From Ascidia mentula (lineage: Eukaryota; Chordata; Ascidiacea; Phlebobranchia; Ascidiidae), in assembly GCA_947561715.1 (NCBI GenBank), contig OX387199.1, positions 13,335,001 through 13,399,000 on the forward strand: DNA of 64,000 nucleotides, written 5' to 3'. Made by a program: the position numbers and the translations under genes. Below the pieces are notes generated by a model that was not told the DNA's origin, did not search any database, and saw only the letters and a list, made by a program, of their open reading frames with translations. This document shows positions 12,233 through 24,367 of the stretch, one piece after another. Each line of letters starts with the position of its first letter. Position 1 is the stretch's first letter.

Positions 12233-15200
12233 ATGAAGATGAAAGCCGTGACAAGTTGGCGTTTGGTTGCTATCCTTGTGATTATATGCATTCTGTCGTC
12301 ATCCGTTTCTGGTGTCAGAAAACGAAGGTACGTTTCGCAATAAACTGTAACTTGTGGGCACTAAGGGAAAACTTAGGACGACATATTAAACAACGTGATA
12401 AAAACTGTTAGAAGTCTAAACAACGTTTGAATGTTAGTGGGTAAAACGTTATAAGGCTTTGTCTGTAAACAGCAGTTGTCTCACAGACCCGTGTGTACCC
12501 AAGCGTATTTGTTGGTGTTGGCTTTCAGGTGTTTAAGTCCCCTACAGAAATTGGACTCCGTAGCCTCAGTGAAGTAGGCTTAGTTAAGGACAGCCAGCCA
12601 GTGTCTAAGTACCACTTGGTTGCACAAGATCAAAAAAGTACTTTATCACGTGTTTGTACGCGGTCCGTAATAATCGGTAATCACAAAACTTTTTTAATAT
12701 TCAGCTTACTATTTACAAGGTAAGGTTGTTGACATGGCAAATAGCTGCTCAACTTTATCATTGCTCTACGATTGCCCATTGGTTCCGTAATTAAGGATCG
12801 ATGTTTACTTTCAAGGGCTTGCCCCAGAAAATATGGCTGTCAATGCGCCATTTATTGCTCTGCGGTTATAGTAATAAAGCATTTGGCGCCTGGCATTGGT
12901 TACATTGTAAGTTGGTTTCTCAATAAAGCTATTGTTTTTTGTCTTACCTGGCCCGACACATTGTAAAGATTTTACTGGGTCGTGGCCTACTTTCAGCATT
13001 AAGTATTTCGTGTCGGCCCTCTCTAATCGTAACTTTCAAGAAACTTACTGTAAGTTTTAAGCTTTTCCGTGTCAACCAATAAAAATCAAGTGTGCAAACT
13101 TGATTAGTTATTTCTACCCACTCAACTTCAAAGCATGTTTAAAAATGATTTTCATGTCGCCATTTTTGCTGTTTCTTGGTGAGAATTCCGATTTATGTAA
13201 GGCAACATGAACGTATTTTTGTTCTTTTCTGCCTTTTTTTTTGTCGGGATTTTTCATCGTATATCTGAATTCACCACTATTCGACATTATACTATGCAAT
13301 ATTTTCCGCCGCAAAATTACGTTAAACCCTGTATGTTAAAATGAAAACTTTGCGAAATAATCTTTACGTAGAAAAATGCTTCTGTAATCACCGACTTTGT
13401 TTGCGTCATGGGCTTATCTTGATATGCCAAACCAGACAATTATATTGTGATATTTCTCCGTGGCGGTTCACACGTTTTTCAGTTGATTGTAAAACATGCA
13501 AGGACCACCTTGTAGGAACAAGAATGCTTTTAGTTTCCTAGCTTAAATACATTTGCCCCTTAATAAATGGATCTATTTCCTGTGAAAATTTATTGAGACA
13601 TTTAAATTTGTGACGATTTATTGCAGATGCTATTACAAATTCTGTCGAAAATGTAGCCTGTACGTTCATGCAAGATACACCCGAAGTCTTTCTGAAAGTG
13701 AACAGATGGAATCTGTTGCAGGTATGTAGCGCATCATGAGTCAGAATATTAATACATGACAGTGATTGTACACCTGCAACGCCAAGGCAAGTATTGGGTC
13801 GTGTTGTAACGCGTCAATATTTGCAAGTGGGATTTGTTTGTTTTGTGCCCGCAGGCAAGCGCAGCAACCGAGGATTTGTTACATGCTTCACAGCAACGGA
13901 ACTGTAAATAAATTGAAGAAGCCAAAACACCTTCGTTTACTCACGATCACAATTTATTTTTATTAATTGCAACAGCAGTGCAATTCTTTCGAATTATTGC
14001 CATTTTTTAAATGCTGAATGAGGCCGCAAGCGCGCACAGCGGCAGACGGTTGAATTTCACGATTAGATTAGACGAAGACGGTCACGAAGGAAACCAACCT
14101 CTAGCTGGATTGTTTCACATGCGAGAAAGCTCCCGCGTCAAATAGACTGATAACAATCCAAGTTGTACAGATTTGCGGTCATTTTTATAAGCAGTCTGTG
14201 AGATTTGAACAAGAGTTACTCCATGTTACTTACATTTGATCCGAACAAACATGTTTATTGACCTAACGCAAGGATAAATAATGTAGCTGAAAATCCTGGT
14301 CAAGACAAATATCATTTTTTTATCATTTTTGTGAAACTATTTGCCCTCACCCGACAATATTATTTGACTAAAGTGAAACCAAGAGCAAACATTTTAACTT
14401 TGATGGTGCGTAACATTGGCCCATATACAATGGAACTTGTACGTCTGACTTAATCCTGAGAAAAAACTTTCAGAAATATGTTAATAACACGGTTCGAAGC
14501 TCACGAGTCATCTGCGTTTACTGGATCACTTGACAAGCTGTGTTTGATCACAGCTTTAAATTCAACATTTTCGATGTTTTGGAATCCGTGGTGTTTCTGT
14601 GCTGTGCCTATAAAGCATGGGAAATCGGTTTGCGGTTATTTAATTGTGATTCGCTCCGTTCTGCCTGGTGCTGTAGGGTTACAAACGTATGTTAGTATTG
14701 GTACTTCATAACTAGTTCATGTTGGCACCCTTCTGAAAATCCTTATGGTATGAATGGCATGATATAGTTGAACTATACGCATTCCCTTTATGTGCGTATG
14801 TGCGAAAGTGCGGCGTACTTTATTTAACAAAAACTAGTTTGAAGATGAAAATCAGTGCAACTTCTTTAGCGTGATACAGGTGTAAATTTCACAATCAATT
14901 TTGCAATTTTGAAAACCTTGTGTCCAAAAAGCAATGTATATTTATTAACACTTAAACAGATCTATATTACGCAGCACCCCAACGTTTGATATGAACACTA
15001 GATAATTTAACTATAGTGGTTTATATTTTTACAGATGAGTCATTGTTCCCAGGAGATTTCAATGATTTGAAGGAAGACCTTGGCGACAGACTTACAACAG
15101 ACGACTTGAAGTTTTTCCCGGATTTGGACGGCAAGGCTAATAATCACCTGATTTCACAGATGGAGAAAGTCGGTGCGGAAGGAAAATTCTCGAAAAACTA

Positions 15201-16153
15201 TGCGTCACATGTGCAAAAGAGATCGACATTCAGTCATATGCGGAGGTGTCTCTTTCTGATTAATACGCCATGTTGTAGACGCTTTCAGAACACAATGTTC
15301 ATTGGATATGTTAAATCCTGAACGGAAAAGATTGTCGATCGCCTGCATTGGTATTTCTTGGTTAAATAGTGTTCACTAAACTATTTATAACAGTACAAAT
15401 TTAAGGGTCAGAAATTTTCAGGTGTTATTAAAACATGCTTTGAAGTTGTGGTATTTATGATATTGATGCCTCCAAGACAGTTTGTATATGGTGTTTTTTA
15501 TGTGCTCGGTTTTCTTATAGTTCACATTCAAAAGACTTGTTGACGTTCTTGATTTGCTTGTGCTTTTTAATATGCTTAGTAGTGTCGGAATATGTCACAG
15601 CTTAAATCGTGTACATTTTAAACCATAACTGTCCCTCGCGGTTTTTCCAGATCAAACCAACACATTCACAAGAACTATAAAGTGACGATGCACGAAGTTT
15701 CTCTAACCTTCTTGTATATTAAGTTGATACCGGTAGTTTGCATTATGTTGTCTTGGATTACTTTATACTTGTTGTACAAAAACTTTTTCTCGTATTCAGC
15801 ATTTTGTTGCCAGAATCTGTTAATTTTAATAAAGCAACACTTTTCTTCAATTTATTTTTGTCAATGCCAGACAACATCGATTAGCATAAACCGTACAGCA
15901 GTTCAGTTATGTAACAGCAAACAAAAGAATCTAAACACGTTTTAGGCCCCGTTTTCGTCGCAAAAAGGCGCAGAGACACACTCGATAAAAAAGCAATAAA
16001 GGGTAATTACTACTGCTATTCTGTTGTTTGGTATTTGTTAGGCCACAGCGGGACGTCAAACACAAACTTGTGGAGAAACGTGGATTACAGAATAAATCCC
16101 AGGGACTACGCTTACATGACAAATCTTGCCAAAGGCAAACGTACTATCTGTAG
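12233..16153 (+). CDS. Putative secreted peptide/hormone precursor (170 aa), unidentified
   Basis: Four exons: 12233-12327, 13627-13721, 15035-15245, 16042-16153. Phases 2, 1, 2 close exactly. Starts MKMKAVTSW; a second ATG at 12239 is in the same frame. A strong hydrophobic core (LVAILVIICILSSS) makes a signal peptide ending near SVSG. It is followed by VRKRR and then a cysteine cluster, CYYKFCRKC. Exons 3-4 code an acidic spacer (about 70-120) and further dibasic sites (VQKRS, MRRP, VEKRG), the pattern of a prohormone cut by proprotein convertases. CYYKFC resembles the C-aromatic-aromatic-K-aromatic-C ring of urotensin II (CFWKYC), but urotensin rings sit at the precursor C-terminus and here a third Cys follows, so homology is not claimed. 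The donor of exon 3 (GTGTCT) is weak; reading through it gives an alternative end at 15321 (158 aa, more Cys-rich tail). No orthologue recognised. Confidence 0.55.
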
Positions 16154-17355
16154 ACATTTTAAGTTCATGTCTGCCTTCAACGCCAATGTTTGGTTTGGAG
16201 CTGTCAGCGAGCTATGTGAACTACTTTTGACGTTTTCAAGTAGGCTGAACAAACCGCAAGCTTAGGGTATGGAAAGGAATTTGCTGACAGCCTGGCTTAC
16301 ATTACACACAAAAATCATGTCTGAAAAAAATTAATATGTATTAAAACAATCCCAATATCTTATGCCGTAGTCACAGATCAGACCGAGTTAGCAAAAGGCG
16401 ATTTTGTTCTCGGTCCTAAATAACTTTTTTTCGCTACATCCTCAGTTCAGTTACATACTTTCCAGTAAAAACGCTATAGTCGAACAAGTTTTAAAATTTT
16501 TGGTCTAAATCTGTTTTCATACATTTGTATTCTTCGTCTCATACTTTGGAAAACATAACAACATTATTTTGTTAGCCATCAGACAAAGCGAAACAAACTT
16601 AACCGCTGATCATTGGCGACAGTTAATTCAATGCATTTAACAAATTTGCAAAATACTGACCTGGTACATTTTTAAATGACATTTAATCATCTATAAGCTT
16701 TGCAACTATAGGGCTGTGTTTAAATTGCACAATTACCTAAAAACTTTCTTTGCGACTTGCTTAAGTAATTTTTGCATTACTTAAAAATTCAAGTAAACAT
16801 GCTTATAGAGAAACGGAGATTCAAAACTACTCAAGTAAATACACTACATTATATACGACGTGCATCAATGCCCTAATGTGCTCAGAACATAGCCTATGTC
16901 TTTTATTAAATTCGACCTTTTTCAGTGGAATCTAAAATGAAGATGTTAAACAATTTTAAATCATTGGTTACTTTTAAAGTCATTGGTTTCAACCTTGAGT
17001 GAAGTTGTTGAGATTTTTAAAATTTGCAATGATTTTGATGTTTATTCTTGTTTTTAAGTTAATATATCGTTTTACTAGACTTATTTTGATGTTTAATTAT
17101 TCAAGTTACTAAAGTAATGTTTTAGAAATCACCTAAACAAAAAATGTTACTTTGTTACCCAGCCCTACTTGTTATATAGTTTTCATTAAGTACAGTAGAA
17201 GATATTGTAAAGTTGTGTTTATTGATGCGTAAAATGGCATGGGTATTTATTCAGTCATGCATGCAAAATGCAATTCAGTATAAACTACCAAAGATTGTCA
17301 ACTAACTGTAACGTTGTTCATAAAACCTTAAAACTCTTGTGTTACTGAATTGAAA
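16154..17355. other. Intergenic DNA between the peptide precursor and CRYZ
   Basis: No coding sequence beyond short frames. The middle is occupied by a decayed hAT-like repeat (16709-17167). The remainder is AT-rich and includes the CRYZ 5' flank; no TATA box at a convincing distance was seen. Confidence 0.6.
16709..17167. mobile_element. Decayed hAT-like non-autonomous element, about 460 bp
   Basis: Ends TAGGGCTGTGT at the left and ACCCAGCCCTA at the right, an imperfect inverted pair. The interior holds many variants of AAGTAACTT/TTACTTAA. TAGGGCTGGGTAAC termini with such filling are common in animal non-autonomous hAT families. No 8-bp target duplication is recognisable and the interior is not coding, so this is an old copy or only similar by chance. 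Confidence 0.45.
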
Positions 17356-18366
17356 ATGCTGAGTTCAAAGAGCAATATATTGTCGAAGACAGTTATGCGA
17401 GCTGTTGTTGTTTCAAAATTTGGGGACGAAACAGTGTTAGAGGTACAACGCAATGTTAAAATCCCTGTTGCAGAGACTGGTGAAGTTTTAGTTCAAGTTG
17501 CAGCTGTTGGAGTTAATCCTGTAGAAACATACATTCGTTCGGGCAATTATGCAAGACTTCCTACTTTGCCATATATCCCAGGAAATGACATAGCTGGAAC
17601 TGTGGTGGCGGCAGGGCCAAACGTAACAAAGTTCAAGGAAGGAGACAAGGTTGCTTCTTTCATGAACACAAAAAGTGGTGCCTATGCAGAATATTGTGTG
17701 GTACACAGTGACTGGCTTGTGCCATTGCCGGAGTCATGTGATTTTCAAAAAGGTGCAGCAGTTGGGACTGCATATTTTACAGCTTACAAAGCTTTGTTTT
17801 TGAAGGCAAACGCAAAAGCCAGTGATACTCTTCTTGTACACGGTGCCAGTGGGGGCGTTGGTATGGCAGCTTGCCAATTAGCTTTGTCACATGGAATGAA
17901 GGTTTTAGGCACTGCTGGATCTGATGAAGGGCTTGATTTTGTTAAAGAGCAAGGTGTCCAACATGTATTCAACCATAAGGAAAGGGGTTACACCACGAAA
18001 ATTATGGATGCAACAAATGGACGTGGGCCAGATATTATTCTTGAAATGCTTTCCAATGTCAATCTTAACAAGGATCTAGAGATGGTGGCTCAAAACGGCT
18101 GGGTTCTTATTATTGGATGCCGTGGATCAATAGAAATTAATCCACGACTTACTATGGGAAAAGAAAGCAAAATCCAAGGTGTTGGTCTGTTTGCAACCAC
18201 TAAGGAAGAATTTGCTGAAATGAACAGGGCACTACAGGCAAGACTTGCAACCGGCTCCATTAACCCATGTGTTGGAAAAGAATTCTCACTAAATGACGTG
18301 CAGATGGCACATAGAGAAATAATCAGTAACAGTGGCTGCAAGGGAAAGATGGTGCTAATAGTGTAA
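17356..18366 (+). CDS. CRYZ: Quinone oxidoreductase / zeta-crystallin (336 aa)
   Basis: NADPH-dependent quinone reductase of the zinc-free medium-chain dehydrogenase/reductase family; cytosolic one-electron quinone reduction, and in vertebrates also AU-rich RNA binding. Single uninterrupted reading frame, whereas almost every other gene here is heavily split. The start is ATG 17356 (MLSSKSN); it leaves about seven extra N-terminal residues compared with human (329 aa). Family motifs: GVNPVETYIRSG near residue 48, GNDIAG near 76, the nucleotide-binding VHGASGGVG near 155, FNHKE near 200, and IEMLSNVNL matching human IEMLANVNL. The MDR zinc ligands are absent, as expected. It converges on BOP1 with only 95 nt between stop codons. 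The lack of introns could reflect retroposition or intron loss; I see no poly(A) tract or target duplication proving retroposition. Confidence 0.96.
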   Translation: MLSSKSNILSKTVMRAVVVSKFGDETVLEVQRNVKIPVAETGEVLVQVAAVGVNPVETYIRSGNYARLPTLPYIPGNDIAGTVVAAGPNVTKFKEGDKVASFMNTKSGAYAEYCVVHSDWLVPLPESCDFQKGAAVGTAYFTAYKALFLKANAKASDTLLVHGASGGVGMAACQLALSHGMKVLGTAGSDEGLDFVKEQGVQHVFNHKERGYTTKIMDATNGRGPDIILEMLSNVNLNKDLEMVAQNGWVLIIGCRGSIEINPRLTMGKESKIQGVGLFATTKEEFAEMNRALQARLATGSINPCVGKEFSLNDVQMAHREIISNSGCKGKMVLIV

Positions 18367-18441
18367 AAATATTGTCAGACCCGCAAAATGCTTTCATACC
18401 ATAGTGTAGTGTGCAATGATTTCGCTCAATTCTTTAATTAG

Positions 18442-18447
18442 TTTATT
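18442..18447 (-). terminator. candidate polyadenylation signal of BOP1
   Basis: Minus-strand AATAAA 15 nt past the BOP1 stop. It lies in the 95-nt gap to the convergent CRYZ gene, so the two 3'UTRs probably abut or overlap. Confidence 0.5.
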
Positions 18448-18461
18448 AGCAATGGTTATGG

Positions 18462-21400
18462 TTATGTGAACAATCTGATGGTTTTGTCTGCAGCAGAGGA
18501 AAAAATCCAGGGTTGGTGCGGGTGAAAGCAACAATCCAACACTCCAATATTTCTTTCAACTTTATGTCCCTTTAAAACTTTTACTGGAACAATGAGTGGG
18601 TTTTGCATCAGGTCACTGAAAAAAAAATACAGTACTGTAGCAAACAACAGATGTATTCTAAAATTGTCTTGTGTAAAATCATTAGCTTGCTTGATTAAAT
18701 ATGCTTTTTTGTGCCCATAATTTAAGTAAAAACCTTAACAAACCTGTAAACCATTCCATGACTGACAACAACAGCACCATCATCTCCACCTGATGCAAAT
18801 AGTGGATATTTTTGGTGGTAGCAACATGCACGGATGGCACGCTTGTGATAACGCATAGTTTTGTATGGTTTTGTTGATAAGTCCATATCAAACCAAGACA
18901 ATCTGCAATCATAACTTCCTACCAAGAGGTTGTCACCTATAAAATATCTCAGAGTAGTTTGTGGAGAAAATTGTGAACATGATATATTACCTCCTGGGTG
19001 GACTGCAAGTGAAGAAATCCATTTTGAGTTGGCCATCAGCTTTTTTGTTAGTTGCTGTTTCACAAGGTTGTACACTCTTACGTATTGTTGAGTCTGGATG
19101 AAAAAATAAAAAAATTAATGCAAATATCTTCTGGCATTTGTAGTTTTAGGAAATGAAACACAAAATATAACAACTTACAGCCACAAATAAAAAAGGTCTT
19201 GTTGGGTGAAATAGAACACACTGAACAGCCCCTTTGCATTTTGTAAAAGGTGTCTGTGATCTTCGTTTTGTTAACTGATGTAAGAACACTTGGGCATGTC
19301 CATTATCAGGGACAACTGTAGCAAAATAATCTCCTTTTGTGTGCCATGATACTTTGGAGATATCCTGCATGCATCAAATTGTTGACAAATTTAATATCCA
19401 ATGCAAGGGTGGGCTACCAAACTTATTAACCTACAATTAATTTATAGGTAGTTATAAATATCACCATGATACAGATACATAAAGTGCCTTGAAAATACCT
19501 TTGGATGGGATACAATAAGGCGTTGCCCATCTTGATATTCTAAACCACTTTCAACAGCTTTCCAAGGAGGAATGTTGGCATTCGATTTTTCAGTTTTTTG
19601 TCCATCTGCAGCAGAAGTCTCCTCTGTTGATGTTTCGAATGACTGTAGTAGATTATCAGTGCCAACACACACCAGTTTGTCTCCGATTGCAGGATTGACA
19701 ATAATAACTCTGTTTTCACTGCATGCAAAGTATTTTTTTAGCATTGCTCTTATTCATGAATATACAACATAACTTACACTACAACAGCAAGCAAACAGAC
19801 ACTCCCATTTGGACACCAAGAAACACATTTTATTGGTTTATTTTTTCCAAGCGTGGTGAACTCACGCAAACACCGAGCTGTGGCTACTTCCCAAACTCGC
19901 ACAATTCCATCATCAGAGCCTACAAATTAGTGGGACGAGTAAAAATAACATCATTATTTCCAATTGTTTGGCAAGTATAAGTGCAATATAAAGAAGTTTT
20001 TTATTTCTGCACTACAGGATTTAAATCTTGGCATGTGTGATGTAGTCTAGACAGTTTAGCAAGGAACCAACCAGAAATTTGCAAGTTTATGAAAAGAACA
20101 TTATAAATCGTTTGCAACTAGCAGCATTATCAACCAGTGATATTTCATTGCACTTAAGCTAGAAAACTAAAAAATAGATTTACCTTTGTATGCAAAAGAA
20201 CCATACTAATCATTAAGAGCTGCAGACAGTACACTGTTTCGACCTGTAAGGTCTTGTCAGTGCAGCTGGTGACTGTGGCACTGGACCAGCTTTTTACCTA
20301 GCAGGCACTGAAATGTACACTTTGTGGTACCTTTCGGTCAATTTGTAGTTGGGTATAGGTTGAAACAGTGTGCACCTGTAGCTCTTAATATATTTATCCA
20401 TCTAGTAACTTATTACTTACCAGATGCTAGCCACTGGCCACTAGAGTGAACAGATATTGAACGCACGAGAGATTTGTGTCCTCTATAACAGAGTGCCTGG
20501 AAGGTTGGAAATGGTTGCAGATCCTTTGGCTTGGGAAGATTTGGTATAAGGTCATTTGGATTCACCATCACCTAAACAAAATTTAACAGAATTTCATTAA
20601 AATTGGACTTAATTTGAAACGTAAAACATATGGAAGTATAATGCACCTTCATTTTTCTTTGCCTTGGGCAAAGATACAAGTCTAAACACCTTGAAAATCT
20701 TTCTTGAATGTAGGCAGGGTATTGTGGTACTTTTCTTAAACAGTCAAACTTTTGTGGGATGAAGTTAAGTTTTCTTTCTTCTTCATCTTCCTCTTTCCAT
20801 TTATCAATCTGTAATGAATGTGGACTTGTAAACATAATATGTTTTGACAAACTTATGTACAGGCAATGTTTCCAAGAGTAAATACAAAACTTTAATGACA
20901 TCAACAAGTGTCGCCAGCAATTTCCAATATGACAGAAACTGTTTTGCTAACATAAATGTGCATTTTATAATATCATATACAACTTATTTTTCTATCTTTC
21001 AAAGCATTGTAACAGACTGCGAGTATTTTAGATTTTTCGAAACATGGTTGTTTTAAACACAATTCATCAAACAAACAAGTGGTAAACACAATAACTTAAA
21101 TTTCCTGTCTACTGGTCTATGAAAAGGTTGAAGGTTCCAAATGTAAATGAGTTGAGTTGAATTATAGAAGTTACACAAGTTGCCACATATTACTGTTCTT
21201 CATGGAATTGACAAAACAAACCATGCAAAATGTTTGAAGTTACCTCTTCCTGTGATGGAAGATATTCAGGTGGTGGATTGTATGAACCTTCATGACCTGG
21301 CAACTGTAGTTTTGGTGCTGGGATGTGCATTTTTTGTCGAGCCAATTCACTGTTTGTCTGTAACAAAATATTTGCACTAGTTCGAAAAAATCAGATAAGA

Positions 21401-23241
21401 AAAAAAATCTAAATTAAAAGATTTTTTGTCACTTAACAATTAATTACAGAGTAAAAGAAATAATTGGGCAAAATGTTTATTTCATGGGTACTTGACTAAA
21501 TAACAATGATGGTTTTGTCGGTGGTCATACAACCTTTATCAAATTCCTCATATAAAAACAGGAACATTTATCTCAACAAAACACACCTATAATAAGAAAA
21601 ACTCAATGCATTAAAAATAGGCAAACAAAATTAGATATGTACTTTCTTCAGATAGTAAAAAAACAAGTTTTACTGAGGTTTTGTCTTCAGATTCAGCCCA
21701 TAAATCGTAAAACTTTGGTTCTTCATCTTTGTCTGTTTTGGGTTTGTGAGGTTTAATCCATCCCATCTTAATCGCATGAACTATCTTGCCAACCTTAGCA
21801 AGTAAAACAAAAAAACATAAATAGTGGCAAATTTAAAATGTGCTTGCTTAAAAAAAACATGAAACACAATGAGTTACCTTTCTTTTTTCTATTACAGATG
21901 GCGTAAAGCTTCTTTTGTGTTCTGGTATGTTTGTGACAGGATGAATCATTTTCTCGTTTGTAAAAAAGTCAACATACGGCTGAAAAACGAAGCAGATAAC
22001 ACACATAGATACAATCTTCATATAATGCACAGGAGTTTTTTTGCATGCAAAAATAAAACTTCATAGTATGGAGTACCTCATGGGGATCAATCTTTGTAGA
22101 ATAATAAGAACCTTTGCTTAATCTCTCAATAAGTTGCAACTCTTCTTGCGTCAAGACATGGTCACGAGCAGTCAACTTGTCATAAACAGTTCTCCTAAAA
22201 ACAAAAATTACAGGTAATCAATACCACACTGTTAAACCAGTCCCCCAGTCCATTTTACAAAATACCATGCAGCGTGCACCCCTAAAAAATACATATCAAT
22301 GTTAAAACTGGTTGCATAATGGGAAATCAGTTGGATTTTCATTTTTGTTTCTGATTTCAAACAAAGTTTTGGCAGAAGATATTTACCATGAAGGGAATTG
22401 TAAAGTAAAATAATAACCCAAGTCTACCAGTAATCTTTGTTTTCCATTTTATCCAAAAATTTGTCAAGTTCATCTTGGTTTCGGAGTGGTTTAGAGATTG
22501 CCTTCCCATCTAGATCATACCCAATGTGAGGAAAGTCTTCGTACCAAGTCATTGGAATATTTCCAACTGTGTTTCTTAGATCCTTTTCAAATAACACAAT
22601 AAACTTTAAAGATTTGAAAAAACAAACACCGTTCTTGGCAGTATTTAATGATATATTTTAAGAAACTAAAATAAAGCCAAGGCTCATTGGTTAAGAAACA
22701 TTGGCCTAAAATATAGAAATCATATAACAATAATAATAAATAATATCTTACCTCTTCATCAGAAGCATCATCGCCAACATCACTTGAATAATGTTCCACA
22801 TGTTCTTTCTCCTTAGTCTGTAACACAATTTAAACTTTATTATTTAGCAGAAAAGGATATTTTCATTAACAATGACAACAATGACAGAACACACATTTAC
22901 AATATCCTCCCCAATATCTTCTTCATCAGAGTTTATTGAAGAATCTGTAAATATTGCATTTTTTAATACTCAAATATAATTTATTGTCCAATATTTTAAT
23001 ACAAACCATCACCACAATCTTCATCATCTATCTCCAACTTTGCTTTGTCAGAAAACAAGCTATCCTGATAACAAAAGATGATTTTGTGTCAACAAAACAT
23101 CTGGTCAAGATCCCTTGCATGTCGATAAACTTATTACCAGAACAATAACATATACAATTGTAAATACTTCCACAAACACATAAATACCTGATTAATGTTT
23201 AATGAAATGTTCTCCTCCAAAAAACGCTTTTTAGCTTTCAT
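18462..23241 (-). CDS. BOP1: BOP1, ribosome biogenesis WD-repeat protein (713 aa)
   Basis: Nucleolar PeBoW-complex subunit (Pes1-Bop1-WDR12) needed for 27S/32S pre-rRNA processing and 60S assembly. Seventeen exons: 23241-23188, 23064-23007, 22944-22901, 22817-22752, 22582-22428, 22194-22077, 21979-21878, 21793-21674, 21357-21244, 20808-20647, 20571-20421, 19919-19778, 19718-19499, 19364-19179, 19093-18991, 18936-18744, 18615-18462. Residues about 1-75 are acidic and low complexity, as in orthologues. The BOP1 N-terminal domain follows ([49 protein letters not shown]; human has nearly the same blocks). The C-terminal half is the WD40 propeller ([43 protein letters not shown]), ending in KTIRLFT, equivalent to the human VRLFT end. 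Length compares well with human (746 aa). A MITE sits in the intron between exons 11 and 12. Confidence 0.97.
20213..20388. mobile_element. MITE in BOP1 intron, about 176 bp
   Basis: Terminal inverted repeats of about 36 nt: left TTAAGAGCTGCAGACAG, right end reading inward TTAAGAGCTACAGGTGC, both continuing to CACTGTTTC(G/A)ACCT. Roughly eight mismatches between arms. The ends sit in TTAA, a possible target-site duplication. No coding capacity. A related fragment with GCTGTTTCGACCTATAATGTCTT occurs at about 44430-44480, which supports a dispersed family. Confidence 0.65.
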
Positions 23242-24367
23242 ATTGTTGCAATATTAAACACACTTTGCAAACTTCACTAGTTCCTGAAGTATATACAAAA
23301 TATAGGTTCTTGCGTATGATCTAAAACAAAGCAGTGTGACATATATAATCCATCACATAATAATATACAAGCATGCATACAACTTTGGTCTACTATGGCG
23401 GATATTGCCCATGGAAATATTAGATCAAATAACCCCTATTGAATCCAGACTGCTAAGTGCAAAATTTTCCCATTAGTTTTTAATCATAGAAACCCGCTTA
23501 ACAAGACGATGTAGACAAAAACAGATGAATAAATGTATATTTAACAAAGAAGACAAATTAGGTAAAACGAAAGATTGACATTTACAAACTTTTCTTAAGA
23601 ATGGCCGCAAGTGTGCAGCGACTTCAAAGAAATAGCCGAATTTGGACATAAATAACCAACCTGTTGCAACAATCACTTCCACATGTCCACATGTGTCCCT
23701 ATCTCCAAATTCCGCAAAACGCATGCTTCAGTGGTAACGCCAGGTGGTTCACCTACCAATGCGGGTGGGTCATTTTTTTCTTGAGAGGGTGCGTGGTCAG
23801 AGGTGGTATACTTTATTACGTTGTCGGTTGCACTTACCTCCACAAATGGCTAGTAGGAAGGATATAGAAAATTTGCCATTTTATATTGGGTTTTGAACTC
23901 GAGACCTTTGACACACATTAGCATGGGCCCTCGGGTATATTCTTGACCATTGTATGTTGTGGCAACGGTAAATGAAAAGGTGGTTGGTATCCACTACTTA
24001 GCTTTATGAAGTGAAACTAAGGTTGTCGCTAACAGTGTTTTTCGTGTTGCAATCCATGTTATATGTTTCATTTTGCCGATTGAGGTGATGAAGTTGAAGA
24101 CCCTATTTGCGGCCAAAAATGGACTGACTTACACAACCAGATAAATGTAAAATAGAATTTATGATAAGGTTATGGTACAGGAGTTTTTTTATGTGCTTAA
24201 TTTACCGAAACATAATAGCAGTCGGAATTTCGGAAAATCTGTAGTTGGAAGACCTGAAATAAATCAAGCGTAACCGGACGAGCAAAGCGGTACATTTAAT
24301 TCAAAGATATGTTTCAGAAAAAAATTTTGTGGCACATTTCCGACTGACGGTTCTTGACACTGCATCA
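23242..24367. other. Head-to-head intergenic region BOP1-CIP2A
   Basis: 1.1 kb between two divergent start codons, presumably carrying both promoters. No open frame of note. Around 23880-23910 the minus strand reads GAGTTCAAAACCC, weakly like a pol III B box, but no complete tRNA or SINE can be drawn. Confidence 0.6.

Noticed and set aside
23880-23960. tRNA or SINE in the BOP1-CIP2A interval
   Set aside because: Only a weak B-box-like string; no A box or cloverleaf can be drawn.
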